DNA of 64,000 bases from Jiella mangrovi (lineage in GTDB: Bacteria; Pseudomonadota; Alphaproteobacteria; Rhizobiales; Rhizobiaceae). The first letter of the stretch is position 1; each line of letters starts with the position of its first letter. Under the pieces are notes generated by a model, which made no database searches, was not told where the DNA came from, and worked only from the letters and a program-made list of their open reading frames with translations. The stretch covers positions 427,134 to 491,133 of the forward strand of contig NZ_JAGJCF010000002.1 in the NCBI RefSeq assembly GCF_017815135.1, in the 5' to 3' direction. Positions 36,514-45,526 of the stretch are shown here, one piece after another. Both the position numbers and the translations under genes were made by a program.

Positions 36514-36717
36514 ATGGGCGATCGCGTCAATCTGCGGCAGTTTCGCAAACGACGTCTGCGCGACGACAAGGAGCGCAGCGCCGCCGAAAATCGTGCCCGA
36601 AGCGGGCGCGATAAGGCGGAAAAAGCGCTGGAGCGGGCAGAGCGCAAGCGCAGCGAGACAGCCCTCGATGGAGCCTGGATCGAGCGGGACGACAGCGCCG
36701 ATCCCGATTTCAGGTGA
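36514..36717 (+). CDS. DUF4169 family small protein
   Basis: A 67-residue highly charged, probably helical protein opening MGDRVNLRQFRKRRLRDD, the DUF4169 signature. It lies 28 bases behind sspB and overlaps the start of the RHH gene by four bases (ATGA-type), suggesting an operon. The function is unknown. Confidence 0.88.
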   Translation: MGDRVNLRQFRKRRLRDDKERSAAENRARSGRDKAEKALERAERKRSETALDGAWIERDDSADPDFR

Positions 36718-36977
36718 CCGTCGTCAAACGCTCCGTCTCGATCAGCGGCCACTCGACCTCGATCAGCATCGAAGAGCGCTTCTGGGAATGTCTCCGAGCG
36801 ATTGCGGCTCGGGACGGGACATCCCTCGCCCGCCTGATCGGCGAAATCGACAGAGCGCGCGATCCGGGCGGCAATCTCTCCTCAGCGATCCGCGTCTACG
36901 TGCTCGAGGACGCCCTCGCACGCGCGACTTGTTCGACGACGCCAATCAGCGGCGTCAGAAATCCAGAGGATTGCTGA
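36714..36977 (+). CDS. Ribbon-helix-helix domain protein
   Basis: An 87-residue protein with a short beta-strand (VVKRSVSISGHSTSISIE) followed by two helices (ERFWECLRAIAARDG, SLARLIGEIDRAR), the ribbon-helix-helix layout of a small DNA-binding protein. Such genes commonly follow sspB and DUF4169. Its 3' end overlaps the convergent AsmA gene by 23 bases. Confidence 0.85.
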   Translation: MTVVKRSVSISGHSTSISIEERFWECLRAIAARDGTSLARLIGEIDRARDPGGNLSSAIRVYVLEDALARATCSTTPISGVRNPEDC

Positions 36978-39900
36978 CACCCGGCAGGGACTGAAACGTC
37001 GGCGCCTGCTTGGCTCTATTGGCATCGGGCAGTGGCTGTTCGAATGTCAAAGCCGGGGAAGCCGTCTCATTCTGCGCGCTCGAAGGGGCCAGGGTGCTCG
37101 GCTGCGGCCGACTGTTTTGGCGCTGCGTCTCGCGCCGTGCCGCTTCCGCGGCCCGCTCCCTGGCAGCCTGTTCCTTCGCCGCCTGTTCCTCGGCGGCCTT
37201 GCGCCGCGCCTCCTCTTCCTCCAGCGCCCGCGCCGCGTCCGCCGCGGCCCTCGCCCGGGCGGCAGCCTCGTCGGCGCGATCTTTTGCGGCGGCCTCGCGC
37301 CAGCGATAGAAGCGCCCCTCGCGCCGCAGCCTCAGCTTCTCCTCGAGGCTCTCCTGCATGGCCTCGACCCTGGCCTGCTCGCGCTCCAGCGCACGCACGG
37401 ACAGGTAATTGGTGAGCGCCGTCGCATCCACCGAAAGCCGGGGCGCTTCGAGCGTGCCTTGCAGATCGTAGGTCACCACCGGGTCGGCGCCCTGAACCCG
37501 GTCGAGCCCCGGATCGATCGCCAGCCTCATGTCGCCGCGAAGATCCAGATTCTCGAGCCCGAGACTGGCGTCGATGGTGAGCTGCGTATCCTTTCCGGCA
37601 AGCTCCACCGGCGAAAGCCGCAGCGTTCCGCCCGTCACGGCAAAGTCCGTCGACGCCGTCGGGATCTCGAAGGCCGTCCCGCGACTGAGGGCCTGGAACG
37701 TCGCCGCCGTGTCACCCTGGGGCTTGAAGTCCGGCGCGTCCGCCGCGGCGAGCAGCGGTTTCAGGATCGCCTCCGGCACGCCTGGAATTTTCGCATTCAC
37801 CAGCGTCAAGCCGCCAGCGCCGGAGAGCGCGGATATCAACGCCTGATAGGACTGGCCGCTGGAATCGAGCCGGATCTCGCCATCGAGACGCGCCGGCCCC
37901 TCCCCGCCCGAGAGCCCCGGCGCAAGGGCCGAAACGTCGACCCCGTCGGCATAGGCGGCCAGCGAAAATCCGGCGAGCCCGCCGGTGTTGCGCATCACCA
38001 TCGTGCCCGTCGTTTCCGCGCCCCCCAATTTCGCCCGCATGTTGCGAAGCGCAGCCGATGTCGGCGACAGTTCAAGGCTTGCGGATACGTTGGAAAGCGC
38101 CGTGCCGCCGGCAAGATCCAACCGGCCGGCGGAAAGGTCGAGCGTCGAACTCCAGGGCGGCAGAAGGCTCGCGGCGAAGGCGTCCTTCGACCAGGAAACG
38201 GCGCCGTCCGGCCCCAGAAGCGGCCGTCCGTAGACGAGATTGGCAAGCCAGGGCAGCGACAGTTCCGAAAGCGTCACCGTGCCCCTTATCGGCTGGCCGG
38301 CCTGCTTGCCGAGATCGCCATCGACGTCGATCCCGGCGATGCTCCCGTTCAGCCCGGAGACTTGCCAGGTTCCGTTCTCGAACCGCAGGCCGGCATTCAG
38401 ATCGGTGGGAACCGTCGCGAAGGACTGGCCGAGATCGATGGCGAACGCACGCAGCCAGGGCGCGACGTCCCCGCTATTGAGATAGAACGCAAGGTCGGCG
38501 CCCACGATGCCGCCGGGCGCGGCATCGACGCTGCCGTCGAGACTGATCTCGCTGCCGGGCGCGCGGATCGTCGCGCTGGCGACCGCTGGCCCGGTTTCGG
38601 CCGCGGAGACAGAGAGCTCCACCTCGAGCGGCGACGGCGGCGCGAGATCGACCGCCCCGATGCCGAGCTGGCGCATCAGCACCGTCGGGCGATCGTTCTC
38701 CAGCCGCAGGTCGAGGCCGAAGCGACCGCTCTGCACCGCCGCATAGATGCCGTTCTCCACGGCCGAATCGACGTCGATCCTGGTTCCGTCCGCCGAACCG
38801 TCGAGCCGCACCAGGAGCGTCGGCTTCTTGCCGGTCGTCCCCTTGATGACCTCGATCTGGCCGGAAAGCTTGAGCGGCGCCAGCCGGGCGGCGCGGGGCT
38901 CCAGCACTTCGATCAGGGGAATTCCGGGGCGCAGCCGTTGGAGGAAGGCGAAAAACCGTTGCGGATCGGCGGAACCGAGTTCGACGTCGAGCTTACCCGT
39001 CGCATCGCCGCCACTGAGGTCCGTAAGCTTGCCGGACGAGGAGATGTCGGCCCCGGCAAGTCCGTCGATCTTCAGGTGATCGACGTTGAGCGAATCGCCA
39101 TCGAAGGCGAGATCGGCGTCGAGCCTGTCGGCTTTCGCACCGGCATAGGTGACGGGCCCCGCCTTCAGGGCGAGATCGAAGCGGTCGGCATCGGCGATCG
39201 AATGATCCTGGCCGGTGAACAGTCTCGACAGCGCCAGCAGCGCGTCGAAATCGACGTTGCCGCCGTTCAACCTGGCGCTCATCGTGGTTTCGCCGCCCGC
39301 CTCCTCCCGGGCGATGCGGCCGGTGATGACGTCTCCGCCCATGTCCATTTCCAGGGAATCGAAGATCTGGCGTGTCGGCGTCAGCGTCGTGCGGGCGGAA
39401 AACCCCGCCCGTGACAGCGATCTCACGGCCGGATCGACACGGCCGCTCAGCCAGTCGGAGAACCCCGAAGGCTGCTGCGAGGCGACGAGGAGATTGCCGG
39501 TGAAGACCAAGCCTTCGTCGAGCCCGAGATCGCCGGAAGCTTCGACGCGGGTGCGCCCCGGCACCTCCGCGACGAAGCTGTCGAGCTTCCAGCCGGCGGG
39601 CATGGGCTCGGCGACGAAAGCGACGTCGCGGATCGTGGTGTCTCCGGCGGTGACCACGGGCAGCGAAATCGTGACCTTGCCGTCGATCGTCGGCCGCGGC
39701 ACGTCCGCCAGAACGGCGCGCATCGCCTCGACGCGGCGGGCAAGGCTCTGCTGAGGCGCCGTACCCGATGGCTCGCCGCCCGCCCTCGTCCCGTCTGCCG
39801 AGCGGCCATTCGCCCCCTTGCCGAGGGCATCGACATCGATCTGCTCGCCTTCGAGCGTCAGCGAGAAGCGCGTTTCGGCGCCATAGGCAAGACTGCCACT

Positions 39901-40809
39901 TCCGGTCAGGACATAGGGCTGCGCTCCGCCGCCGGCCTCGACCCGCATGTCCGTGACGCTCGCCTCCTCGGACGACAGGGCGATGGTCCCGCTCGCGCGG
40001 ATCGGGACCGTTGCCGCCTCGGCGGCGTCCGTGAAGCGGCCTTCCTCGTCGACATCGAGAGATTCGAACGGACTTGCGTCGTCGGCGGCCGCATCGGCAA
40101 GCTTCGGCGCCGGCCGGACCAGGCTGACATTGCCCGAAAACGACGGAACATCGCCGGCGGCCGTCGCCCGTCCGTCGAGGACGATCTGGGCATCGAGGCC
40201 GGCATTGCTGGCGGTCACCCGCAAGGGCATCGTCCCGTCGTCTGCGGGAACGCCGGCCGAGAGGTCGAAATCCACGGTCTCGCCGTCGACGCGGAACGAG
40301 CCGGCGCCATCGAACGGCCCGGCAAGCGAGCCGGCCGATAACGTCGCCTCGAGGTCGGTGAGGGTCTTGGTGCGGCCGGCCGCCTCGTCCTCGATGACCA
40401 CTGTGCCATTGTTGATCGCGACGTTCTGAAGAACGACCCTCGCGCCGGTCGGGATCTTTGGATCATCGACCACCCAGCGCACGCTGTCGTCGGAGCGCAG
40501 CGGCAGGCGCATCACCGGCCGGTCCAGCGTCATGGAATAAATGTAGATTTCGCCGGAGAGATAGGGCGCGAGTTCCGCGTCCATGCGGAAGCGGCCGATC
40601 GTCATCAGCGAGGATCCGTCGTCGTCCTCGACCTCGACGTCGCTGAAGGTGACGGAGGGAAACGGCAAAAGCCGCGCCGAGGCCTCGCCCCTGACGATGA
40701 CCTTGCGTCCCAGAATCTGCGAGGCCTCGCGCTCGAAATCAGCCCGGTAGGCGGTCCAGTCGACGAAGTAAGGCGCCACCAGCGCCGCGAGGAGCGCCAG
40801 AACGAGCAA
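36955..40809 (-). CDS. AsmA family outer-membrane-biogenesis protein
   Basis: A very large inner-membrane-anchored periplasmic protein of 1284 residues or a little more. The N-terminal helix (LVLALLAALVAPYFVDW) and the following AYRADFEREASQILGRKVIVRG-like block are characteristic of AsmA. The bulk is repeated beta-structure, now thought to form lipid-transfer tubes. Near the C-terminus there is a long Ala/Glu/Arg coiled-coil stretch of about 80 residues. No ATG exists near the start. The only standard codon is the TTG at 40809, but homologous sequence (VRAFVLVGGLL) continues ten codons upstream to a CTG at 40839 behind GGGAGAAAGG. Confidence 0.9.
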   Translation of the reverse strand: MLVLALLAALVAPYFVDWTAYRADFEREASQILGRKVIVRGEASARLLPFPSVTFSDVEVEDDDGSSLMTIGRFRMDAELAPYLSGEIYIYSMTLDRPVMRLPLRSDDSVRWVVDDPKIPTGARVVLQNVAINNGTVVIEDEAAGRTKTLTDLEATLSAGSLAGPFDGAGSFRVDGETVDFDLSAGVPADDGTMPLRVTASNAGLDAQIVLDGRATAAGDVPSFSGNVSLVRPAPKLADAAADDASPFESLDVDEEGRFTDAAEAATVPIRASGTIALSSEEASVTDMRVEAGGGAQPYVLTGSGSLAYGAETRFSLTLEGEQIDVDALGKGANGRSADGTRAGGEPSGTAPQQSLARRVEAMRAVLADVPRPTIDGKVTISLPVVTAGDTTIRDVAFVAEPMPAGWKLDSFVAEVPGRTRVEASGDLGLDEGLVFTGNLLVASQQPSGFSDWLSGRVDPAVRSLSRAGFSARTTLTPTRQIFDSLEMDMGGDVITGRIAREEAGGETTMSARLNGGNVDFDALLALSRLFTGQDHSIADADRFDLALKAGPVTYAGAKADRLDADLAFDGDSLNVDHLKIDGLAGADISSSGKLTDLSGGDATGKLDVELGSADPQRFFAFLQRLRPGIPLIEVLEPRAARLAPLKLSGQIEVIKGTTGKKPTLLVRLDGSADGTRIDVDSAVENGIYAAVQSGRFGLDLRLENDRPTVLMRQLGIGAVDLAPPSPLEVELSVSAAETGPAVASATIRAPGSEISLDGSVDAAPGGIVGADLAFYLNSGDVAPWLRAFAIDLGQSFATVPTDLNAGLRFENGTWQVSGLNGSIAGIDVDGDLGKQAGQPIRGTVTLSELSLPWLANLVYGRPLLGPDGAVSWSKDAFAASLLPPWSSTLDLSAGRLDLAGGTALSNVSASLELSPTSAALRNMRAKLGGAETTGTMVMRNTGGLAGFSLAAYADGVDVSALAPGLSGGEGPARLDGEIRLDSSGQSYQALISALSGAGGLTLVNAKIPGVPEAILKPLLAAADAPDFKPQGDTAATFQALSRGTAFEIPTASTDFAVTGGTLRLSPVELAGKDTQLTIDASLGLENLDLRGDMRLAIDPGLDRVQGADPVVTYDLQGTLEAPRLSVDATALTNYLSVRALEREQARVEAMQESLEEKLRLRREGRFYRWREAAAKDRADEAAARARAAADAARALEEEEARRKAAEEQAAKEQAARERAAEAARRETQRQNSRPQPSTLAPSSAQNETASPALTFEQPLPDANRAKQAPTFQSLPGVSNPLDF

Positions 40810-41063
40810 TCCACCGACGAGGACGAATGCTCTGACCAGCTTCCTTTCTCCCTACCGTCTAACGACCATCCCTTGCGCGGATGCATCGTGCGACCCGTCA
40901 TGACCGCCGGCATCCGCCAGCCGAAGATGCGCCGCCTTGCTTGCGATTTTATTCACGAGCGCCAGCGGCCTGTCTGCTCCGTGATCTTTTGGCCGTACCG
41001 ATCCAGACCGGGCCCAGGCAGGATAGGCCAGAACAGACCCGGAATGTCGAGGGGCATGTTGCG

Positions 41064-42476
41064 TTACAGCATGAAGATCTTGCCGGGGTTCATGATTCCC
41101 TTCGGATCGAGAGCATGCTTGATCGCCCGCATGAAATCGACGGTGTCGCCCAGTTCGGCCGAAAGATAGCCGCGCTTGCCCTGGCCGACGCCGTGCTCGC
41201 CGGTGCAGGTGCCGTCCATATCCACCGCGCGCGCCGCCAGCCGGGCCATGAAGGCCTCGGCCGCGTCGATCTCGCGGGTGTCCTCCATGTCGAGCAGGAG
41301 GGTGACGTGGAAGTTGCCGTCGCCGACATGGCCGATGATCGGGCCGATCAGGCCATTCGCTTCGAGATCGGCCTGGGTCTCGCCGATACAGTCGGCCAGC
41401 CGCGAGACGGGCACGCAAACGTCGGTGGCGATGGCGCGGCAGCCGGGCCGCAGGGCGACCGAAGCCCAGTACATGTCGTGCCGGACCTTCCAGAGCTTGC
41501 TGCGCTCTTCCGGCCGGGTCGATGCCTCCAGCGCGCCGCCGCCATTCTCTTCCGCCAGCATGCCGAAGGTCTCGGCCTGTTCTGCGACCGAGGCCGGCGA
41601 GCCGTGAAATTCCACGAAGAGCGAGGGCTGCGGCTTGAGGTCCAGCTTGGCATAGGCGTTGGCCGCCTCCATCGACTGGGCGTCGAGCAGCTCGATCCGC
41701 GCCACCGGAATGCCGGTCTGCACCGTCTGGATCACCGTATTGACCGCATCGCGGACGCTCGGGAACGGACAGACGCCGGACAGGATCGCCTCGGGAATGC
41801 CGTAGAGCTTCAGGTTCAGCTTGGTGATGATGCCGAGCGTTCCCTCAGATCCGACCAGGAGCCGGGTCATGTCGTAGCCCGCGGAGGTCTTCTTCGCCCG
41901 CCGCGCCGTGCGGATGATGCGGCCATCGGCCATGACGGCGGTCACCGCGATGACGTTGTCGCGCATCGTGCCGTATCTGACGGCGTTGGTGCCCGACGCC
42001 CGCGTCGATGCCATGCCGCCGAGGCTGGCATTGGCGCCGGGGTCGATCGGAAAGAACAGGCCGGTGTCGCGCAGATGCGCGTTCAGCGCCTCGCGGGTGA
42101 CGCCGGGCTCGACGACGCAATCGAGGTCTTCGGCGTTGATGGCGAGCACCTTGTCCATGCGCGAGAGATCGAGCGAGATGCCGCCCAAAGGCGCGTTGAC
42201 ATGCCCCTCCAGCGAGGAACCGATCCCGAAGGGAATGATCGGCGTGTCGTTCGCCGCGCAGATGGCGACGACTCGCTGGACGTCCTCCTCGGTCTGCGCG
42301 AAGACCACCGCGTCCGGCGACTGGGTTGGCAGATAGGTCATGGTGTGGGCATGGGCCCGGCGCACGTCCTCGCCCGTGACGATTCGCTCGCCGAAAGCCT
42401 CCCTGAGGCTCGCCACCGCGGCGGAAGTGCCGGCTCGCGGAGCCCTCTTCTCCGCCAGAATGTCTCGAAGCGCCAT
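41064..42476 (-). CDS. FAD-linked oxidase, D-lactate dehydrogenase (cytochrome)-like
   Basis: A 470-residue flavoprotein of the VAO/PCMH type with an N-terminal FAD-binding domain (PIIPFGIGSSLEGHVNAPLGGISLDL; VGSEGTLGIIT) and a C-terminal substrate cap with EHGVGQGKRGYL. The closest family by pattern is D-lactate dehydrogenase (cytochrome)/glycolate oxidase GlcD. The substrate may be D-lactate or another 2-hydroxyacid; no partner iron-sulfur subunit is adjacent. It is divergent from the thioesterase gene. Confidence 0.88.
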   Translation of the reverse strand: MALRDILAEKRAPRAGTSAAVASLREAFGERIVTGEDVRRAHAHTMTYLPTQSPDAVVFAQTEEDVQRVVAICAANDTPIIPFGIGSSLEGHVNAPLGGISLDLSRMDKVLAINAEDLDCVVEPGVTREALNAHLRDTGLFFPIDPGANASLGGMASTRASGTNAVRYGTMRDNVIAVTAVMADGRIIRTARRAKKTSAGYDMTRLLVGSEGTLGIITKLNLKLYGIPEAILSGVCPFPSVRDAVNTVIQTVQTGIPVARIELLDAQSMEAANAYAKLDLKPQPSLFVEFHGSPASVAEQAETFGMLAEENGGGALEASTRPEERSKLWKVRHDMYWASVALRPGCRAIATDVCVPVSRLADCIGETQADLEANGLIGPIIGHVGDGNFHVTLLLDMEDTREIDAAEAFMARLAARAVDMDGTCTGEHGVGQGKRGYLSAELGDTVDFMRAIKHALDPKGIMNPGKIFML

Positions 42477-42762
42477 GCCAGATGTCTCCTTTCAGGGCCG
42501 CGGCATCGCCCGTTCGGGCGAAATGGCGCGATGGCCGACCAGGGCGGACCATGCCCCTCGCAAGGGCAGCGACATCAAAGCCTTGCCGATCGGGCGCCGC
42601 GCCGCCATTTGATACCGCCGGTCTGCCACAAAGCCCACGGTCTGGCAAAGCGGGATCGCGCCGGGACGCGTTCGGGGCCCCGGGCAAAGCTGCGAAAACG
42701 CGCCGATTGACTTTGGCTGCGACCGCGCGAACTCAGGCGCTCTGGAAAAGGAGACTGCCGGC

Positions 42763-43251
42763 ATGCCCGACACCATCCCCGCCCCGTTCCGCTCGCGGGA
42801 GCTCGCTGTCGAGGCCGGCTGGATCGACTATAACGGCCATCTCAATCTCGCTTATTACCACGTCCTCTTCGACCGCGGCATCGACGAACTCTTCGATGCC
42901 ATCGGGCTTGGCGAGAGATACCGGGCACAGAGCGGCTTCACGACCTACACGGCCGAAGCCCATGTGCGATATCTCAAAGAGGTGCCGCCGGGCTCGACGG
43001 TGGTCGTGTCGAGCCGGATCGTCGGCCTCGACGCGAAGAGGCTGCATGTCTTTCAGGAGATGTTCCATGTCGACGGCTGGCTGGCCGCGACACTGGAAAG
43101 CCTCAGCCTGTCGATCGACCAGCGCGGCGAAAGCCCGAAGGTGGCGGCCTTTCCGGCAGAGACCTTCGAGCGTGTCAAAGCCGGTTTCGACGCTCACGCG
43201 GCATTGGCCCGCCCACAGGATCTCTACCGGCACATCCGGCCAATCGGCTGA
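42763..43251 (+). CDS. Hotdog-fold acyl-CoA thioesterase
   Basis: A 162-residue 4HBT-type thioesterase. The N-terminal helix region GWIDYNGHLNLAYYHVLFDRG holds the D-x-N-G-H-x-N active-site pattern of the YbgC/FadM group. The later residues RYLKEVPPGSTVVVSSRIVG fit the family. Similar proteins in carnitine operons hydrolyse betainyl-CoA, but no such genes are here, so the acyl group is unknown. Confidence 0.88.
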   Translation: MPDTIPAPFRSRELAVEAGWIDYNGHLNLAYYHVLFDRGIDELFDAIGLGERYRAQSGFTTYTAEAHVRYLKEVPPGSTVVVSSRIVGLDAKRLHVFQEMFHVDGWLAATLESLSLSIDQRGESPKVAAFPAETFERVKAGFDAHAALARPQDLYRHIRPIG

Positions 43252-43258
43252 TCGTCCG

Positions 43259-44200
43259 TCAGGCCGCCCTTGCGGCGTCCTTCGGGTCTTTCCTCGGCAT
43301 CTCGCGCATCTGGCGGGCGAGTTCCGAAAGCATCGCTTCCGCCGGCCGCGCCTGCGGCGTCTTGTCCGTGCCGATGCCGAGTTCGTCGAGGGTCTGAAGG
43401 ACGATCGACTGTTCGAGGGCGCGCGCGTCCTTGGCCAGGCAATAGATCATGACGTGAAACTGCAGCTTGCCCAGTTCGCTGGTCGCGACCGAAACCTCGG
43501 TCTCCGGCCCGGCCGTATCGAAGCCGCCCTTGCGCGCGGCGAACTGATGGAACCGCGCGGCAAGCTCACGATCGACGGTGAGCGCGGCTTCCGCCGCAGC
43601 CTCGATCGCAGCGACGACGCGGCCCGGCGCGAGCGGATGTTCGAGCGTCAGCGTGAAGCGATGGGGCGCGTAGTGGCGGGGCTGCGCCTCGACCCGCACG
43701 ATCCCGGTCAGAAGCACCGAATTCGGCAGCATGACCGTCCGCCCGGTTCCCGTCGCGCCGCGGCTGGCCGAGGGCAGCTCGGCGATGGTCGTGGAGAACA
43801 GGCCATGGTCGATCACCTCGCCATGAATGCCGCCAAGCTCGATCCGGTCGCCGACCTTGAAGAGATGGCCGCTCAGCCGCAGCATCGACCCCGCCGCGCA
43901 CATGATGAGCTCCTTCGCCGCAACGACGAAGGCGACGAGAACGGCCGTCAGGGACAGGAGCATGTCCTGGATCTGGGAGAGCCAGATCACCAGGAGACCG
44001 ATGGCGAAGACGACGTTGCAGATCGTGCGGATTGTGAATTTGCGACGGCGCACCATGGCGGGGTCGGAACGGCGCGACAAAACCCACTCGCCGACCATCC
44101 GGCAGGCAACGAGCGCGATGAAGAGCGCCAGCGTGACCGTGATGTTATCGGCGATCTGGGAGGGAATGAAGAAATGCAAGGCGAAAGCTCCCGCCACCAT
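43259..44200 (-). CDS. Mechanosensitive channel, MscS family
   Basis: A 313-residue inner-membrane protein with three or four N-terminal helices and the MscS pore/beta-domain pattern: VAFVVAAKELIMCAAGSMLRL, then FKVGDRIELGGIHGEVIDHGLFSTTIAEL. The C-terminal domain is larger than in MscS. A GAGAC/GTCTC-type hairpin at about 44204-44226 lies immediately in front of the start codon and may limit translation. It protects against osmotic downshock by analogy. Confidence 0.9.
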   Translation of the reverse strand: MVAGAFALHFFIPSQIADNITVTLALFIALVACRMVGEWVLSRRSDPAMVRRRKFTIRTICNVVFAIGLLVIWLSQIQDMLLSLTAVLVAFVVAAKELIMCAAGSMLRLSGHLFKVGDRIELGGIHGEVIDHGLFSTTIAELPSASRGATGTGRTVMLPNSVLLTGIVRVEAQPRHYAPHRFTLTLEHPLAPGRVVAAIEAAAEAALTVDRELAARFHQFAARKGGFDTAGPETEVSVATSELGKLQFHVMIYCLAKDARALEQSIVLQTLDELGIGTDKTPQARPAEAMLSELARQMREMPRKDPKDAARAA

Positions 44201-44444
44201 CGCGAGACTCCCCGGAGCGGGGTCTCTGGCGAAGGCTCGGCTTGGCTAGATCGGTTTGAACTTACCCGCATATGACGCCGATACGGTTAAGCGGAGCTTT
44301 ACCGAATGTGGTCATTTGGAGGAGTTTTCGCGACAGGATCGATCGCCCTGGCGCCTCCGCCGAGCATCTATCCGGCGATCCGGTCTTCGCCAAACCGATT
44401 GCGAACACGCCGCCCTCCCGGCATTCGCCCGAAAGCCATCTGGC

Positions 44445-45449
44445 TCAGCCGCCGACATCGACGCTCGCATCACGAGCGGCAGCCACTTCGCCGTCACGCA
44501 GGACCTCGACGCGAAGCCTATAGACGCCTGACACCGGCGCGCGGCTGCGCCCGCCGAACTGCATCGACGCCGCCTTCGATCGCGGCAGCTGCTCGCTCGT
44601 CGTGTCGCTGAAGACCCGGCCATCGGGAGCGGTGATGACGATGCGGGTCTGGTCGCCGGCCTGAAGATTGGCGAACCAGCCCCATCCGACCGTCGCCCCG
44701 TCGCCCGCCTTCAGCTCAGGCGGCGGACCGCTTTCGACGAGGTCGTCATAGCTCGGAGGCGCACCCGCCAGTCCGATCGCCAGGATCGGCGCATCGGCAT
44801 CTGCAAGCCATTGCCGGGCTTCCGCGCTCCAGAGCGACGCGGCCTGGTCGGTGGTAGGCGTGCAACCAGTGGAAAGCGACCGACCGGTCGCCGGATCGAC
44901 GACCGTCCCGGCTTTTCGAAGCGTGATGTGGACATGGGGGAAGGCAGCAGCGCCCGAGGCGCCGACCAGGCCGACCGTATCGCCTTGTTGCAGCACATCG
45001 CCGGACCTGACGGCGATCGATCCCCGTTTCAAATGGCAGTACTGCGCCTCGAGGCCGGAGGAAAGCGCGATGACCAGCCCGTTGCCGCATTCACGCCCGG
45101 CGACCGCGGCGCGATCATCAGGCGTTTTGAGGAGACGATCGGCGAGGCCGTCGCGGGCGCGCAGGACCCTTCCCTCGCCAAGCGCCAGAACCTTCACCCC
45201 GCGCGTCACATCCGCCATCGAAAGAACGCGAATGTCGGTTCCGTCGTGGCCGTCATAGGTCTTGGTCCCGCAGAAGGGATCGGCGGCGCCGGGCCCGGGA
45301 TCGAAATCGGGATATTGCTGGACGAAGCAGTCTCGCCCCGCATCGCAATCGAGCGGGATGCCGAGCTGCCCGGCCTCCTGCGCCGTGGCGCCAGACGCCC
45401 CGCCACCCAGCAAAAGACACGCGATCGCCGCCGTTCGAAACCGCATCAT
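44445..45449 (-). CDS. Periplasmic M23-family metallopeptidase-like protein
   Basis: A 334-residue secreted protein with signal peptide (to about residue 23). The LytM/M23 zinc site is present as His68-x3-Asp72 (GHDGTD) and His172-x-His174 (PHVHIT), so it may cleave peptidoglycan cross-bridges. Multiple cysteines (35, 41, 60, 121, 138) suggest disulfides. The C-terminal 90 residues form a separate beta-domain. Two adjacent ATG codons (45449, 45446) are possible starts. Confidence 0.88.
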   Translation of the reverse strand: MMRFRTAAIACLLLGGGASGATAQEAGQLGIPLDCDAGRDCFVQQYPDFDPGPGAADPFCGTKTYDGHDGTDIRVLSMADVTRGVKVLALGEGRVLRARDGLADRLLKTPDDRAAVAGRECGNGLVIALSSGLEAQYCHLKRGSIAVRSGDVLQQGDTVGLVGASGAAAFPHVHITLRKAGTVVDPATGRSLSTGCTPTTDQAASLWSAEARQWLADADAPILAIGLAGAPPSYDDLVESGPPPELKAGDGATVGWGWFANLQAGDQTRIVITAPDGRVFSDTTSEQLPRSKAASMQFGGRSRAPVSGVYRLRVEVLRDGEVAAARDASVDVGG

Positions 45450-45526
45450 CCTTGCCAAGCCTTGTCGCAAATCCTATTCCCGCACGTCAGTCAGCCTTCA
45501 TTCCAACTTACACGATCGAGACCATC

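Noticed and set aside
37117..39414. 765-codon plus-strand frame antisense to the AsmA-like gene
   Set aside because: Arg/Gly/Ala-rich antisense shadow without any family pattern.
40881..42710. 609-codon plus-strand frame over the D-lactate dehydrogenase-like gene
   Set aside because: Antisense shadow of a gene with clear FAD-binding motifs on the other strand.
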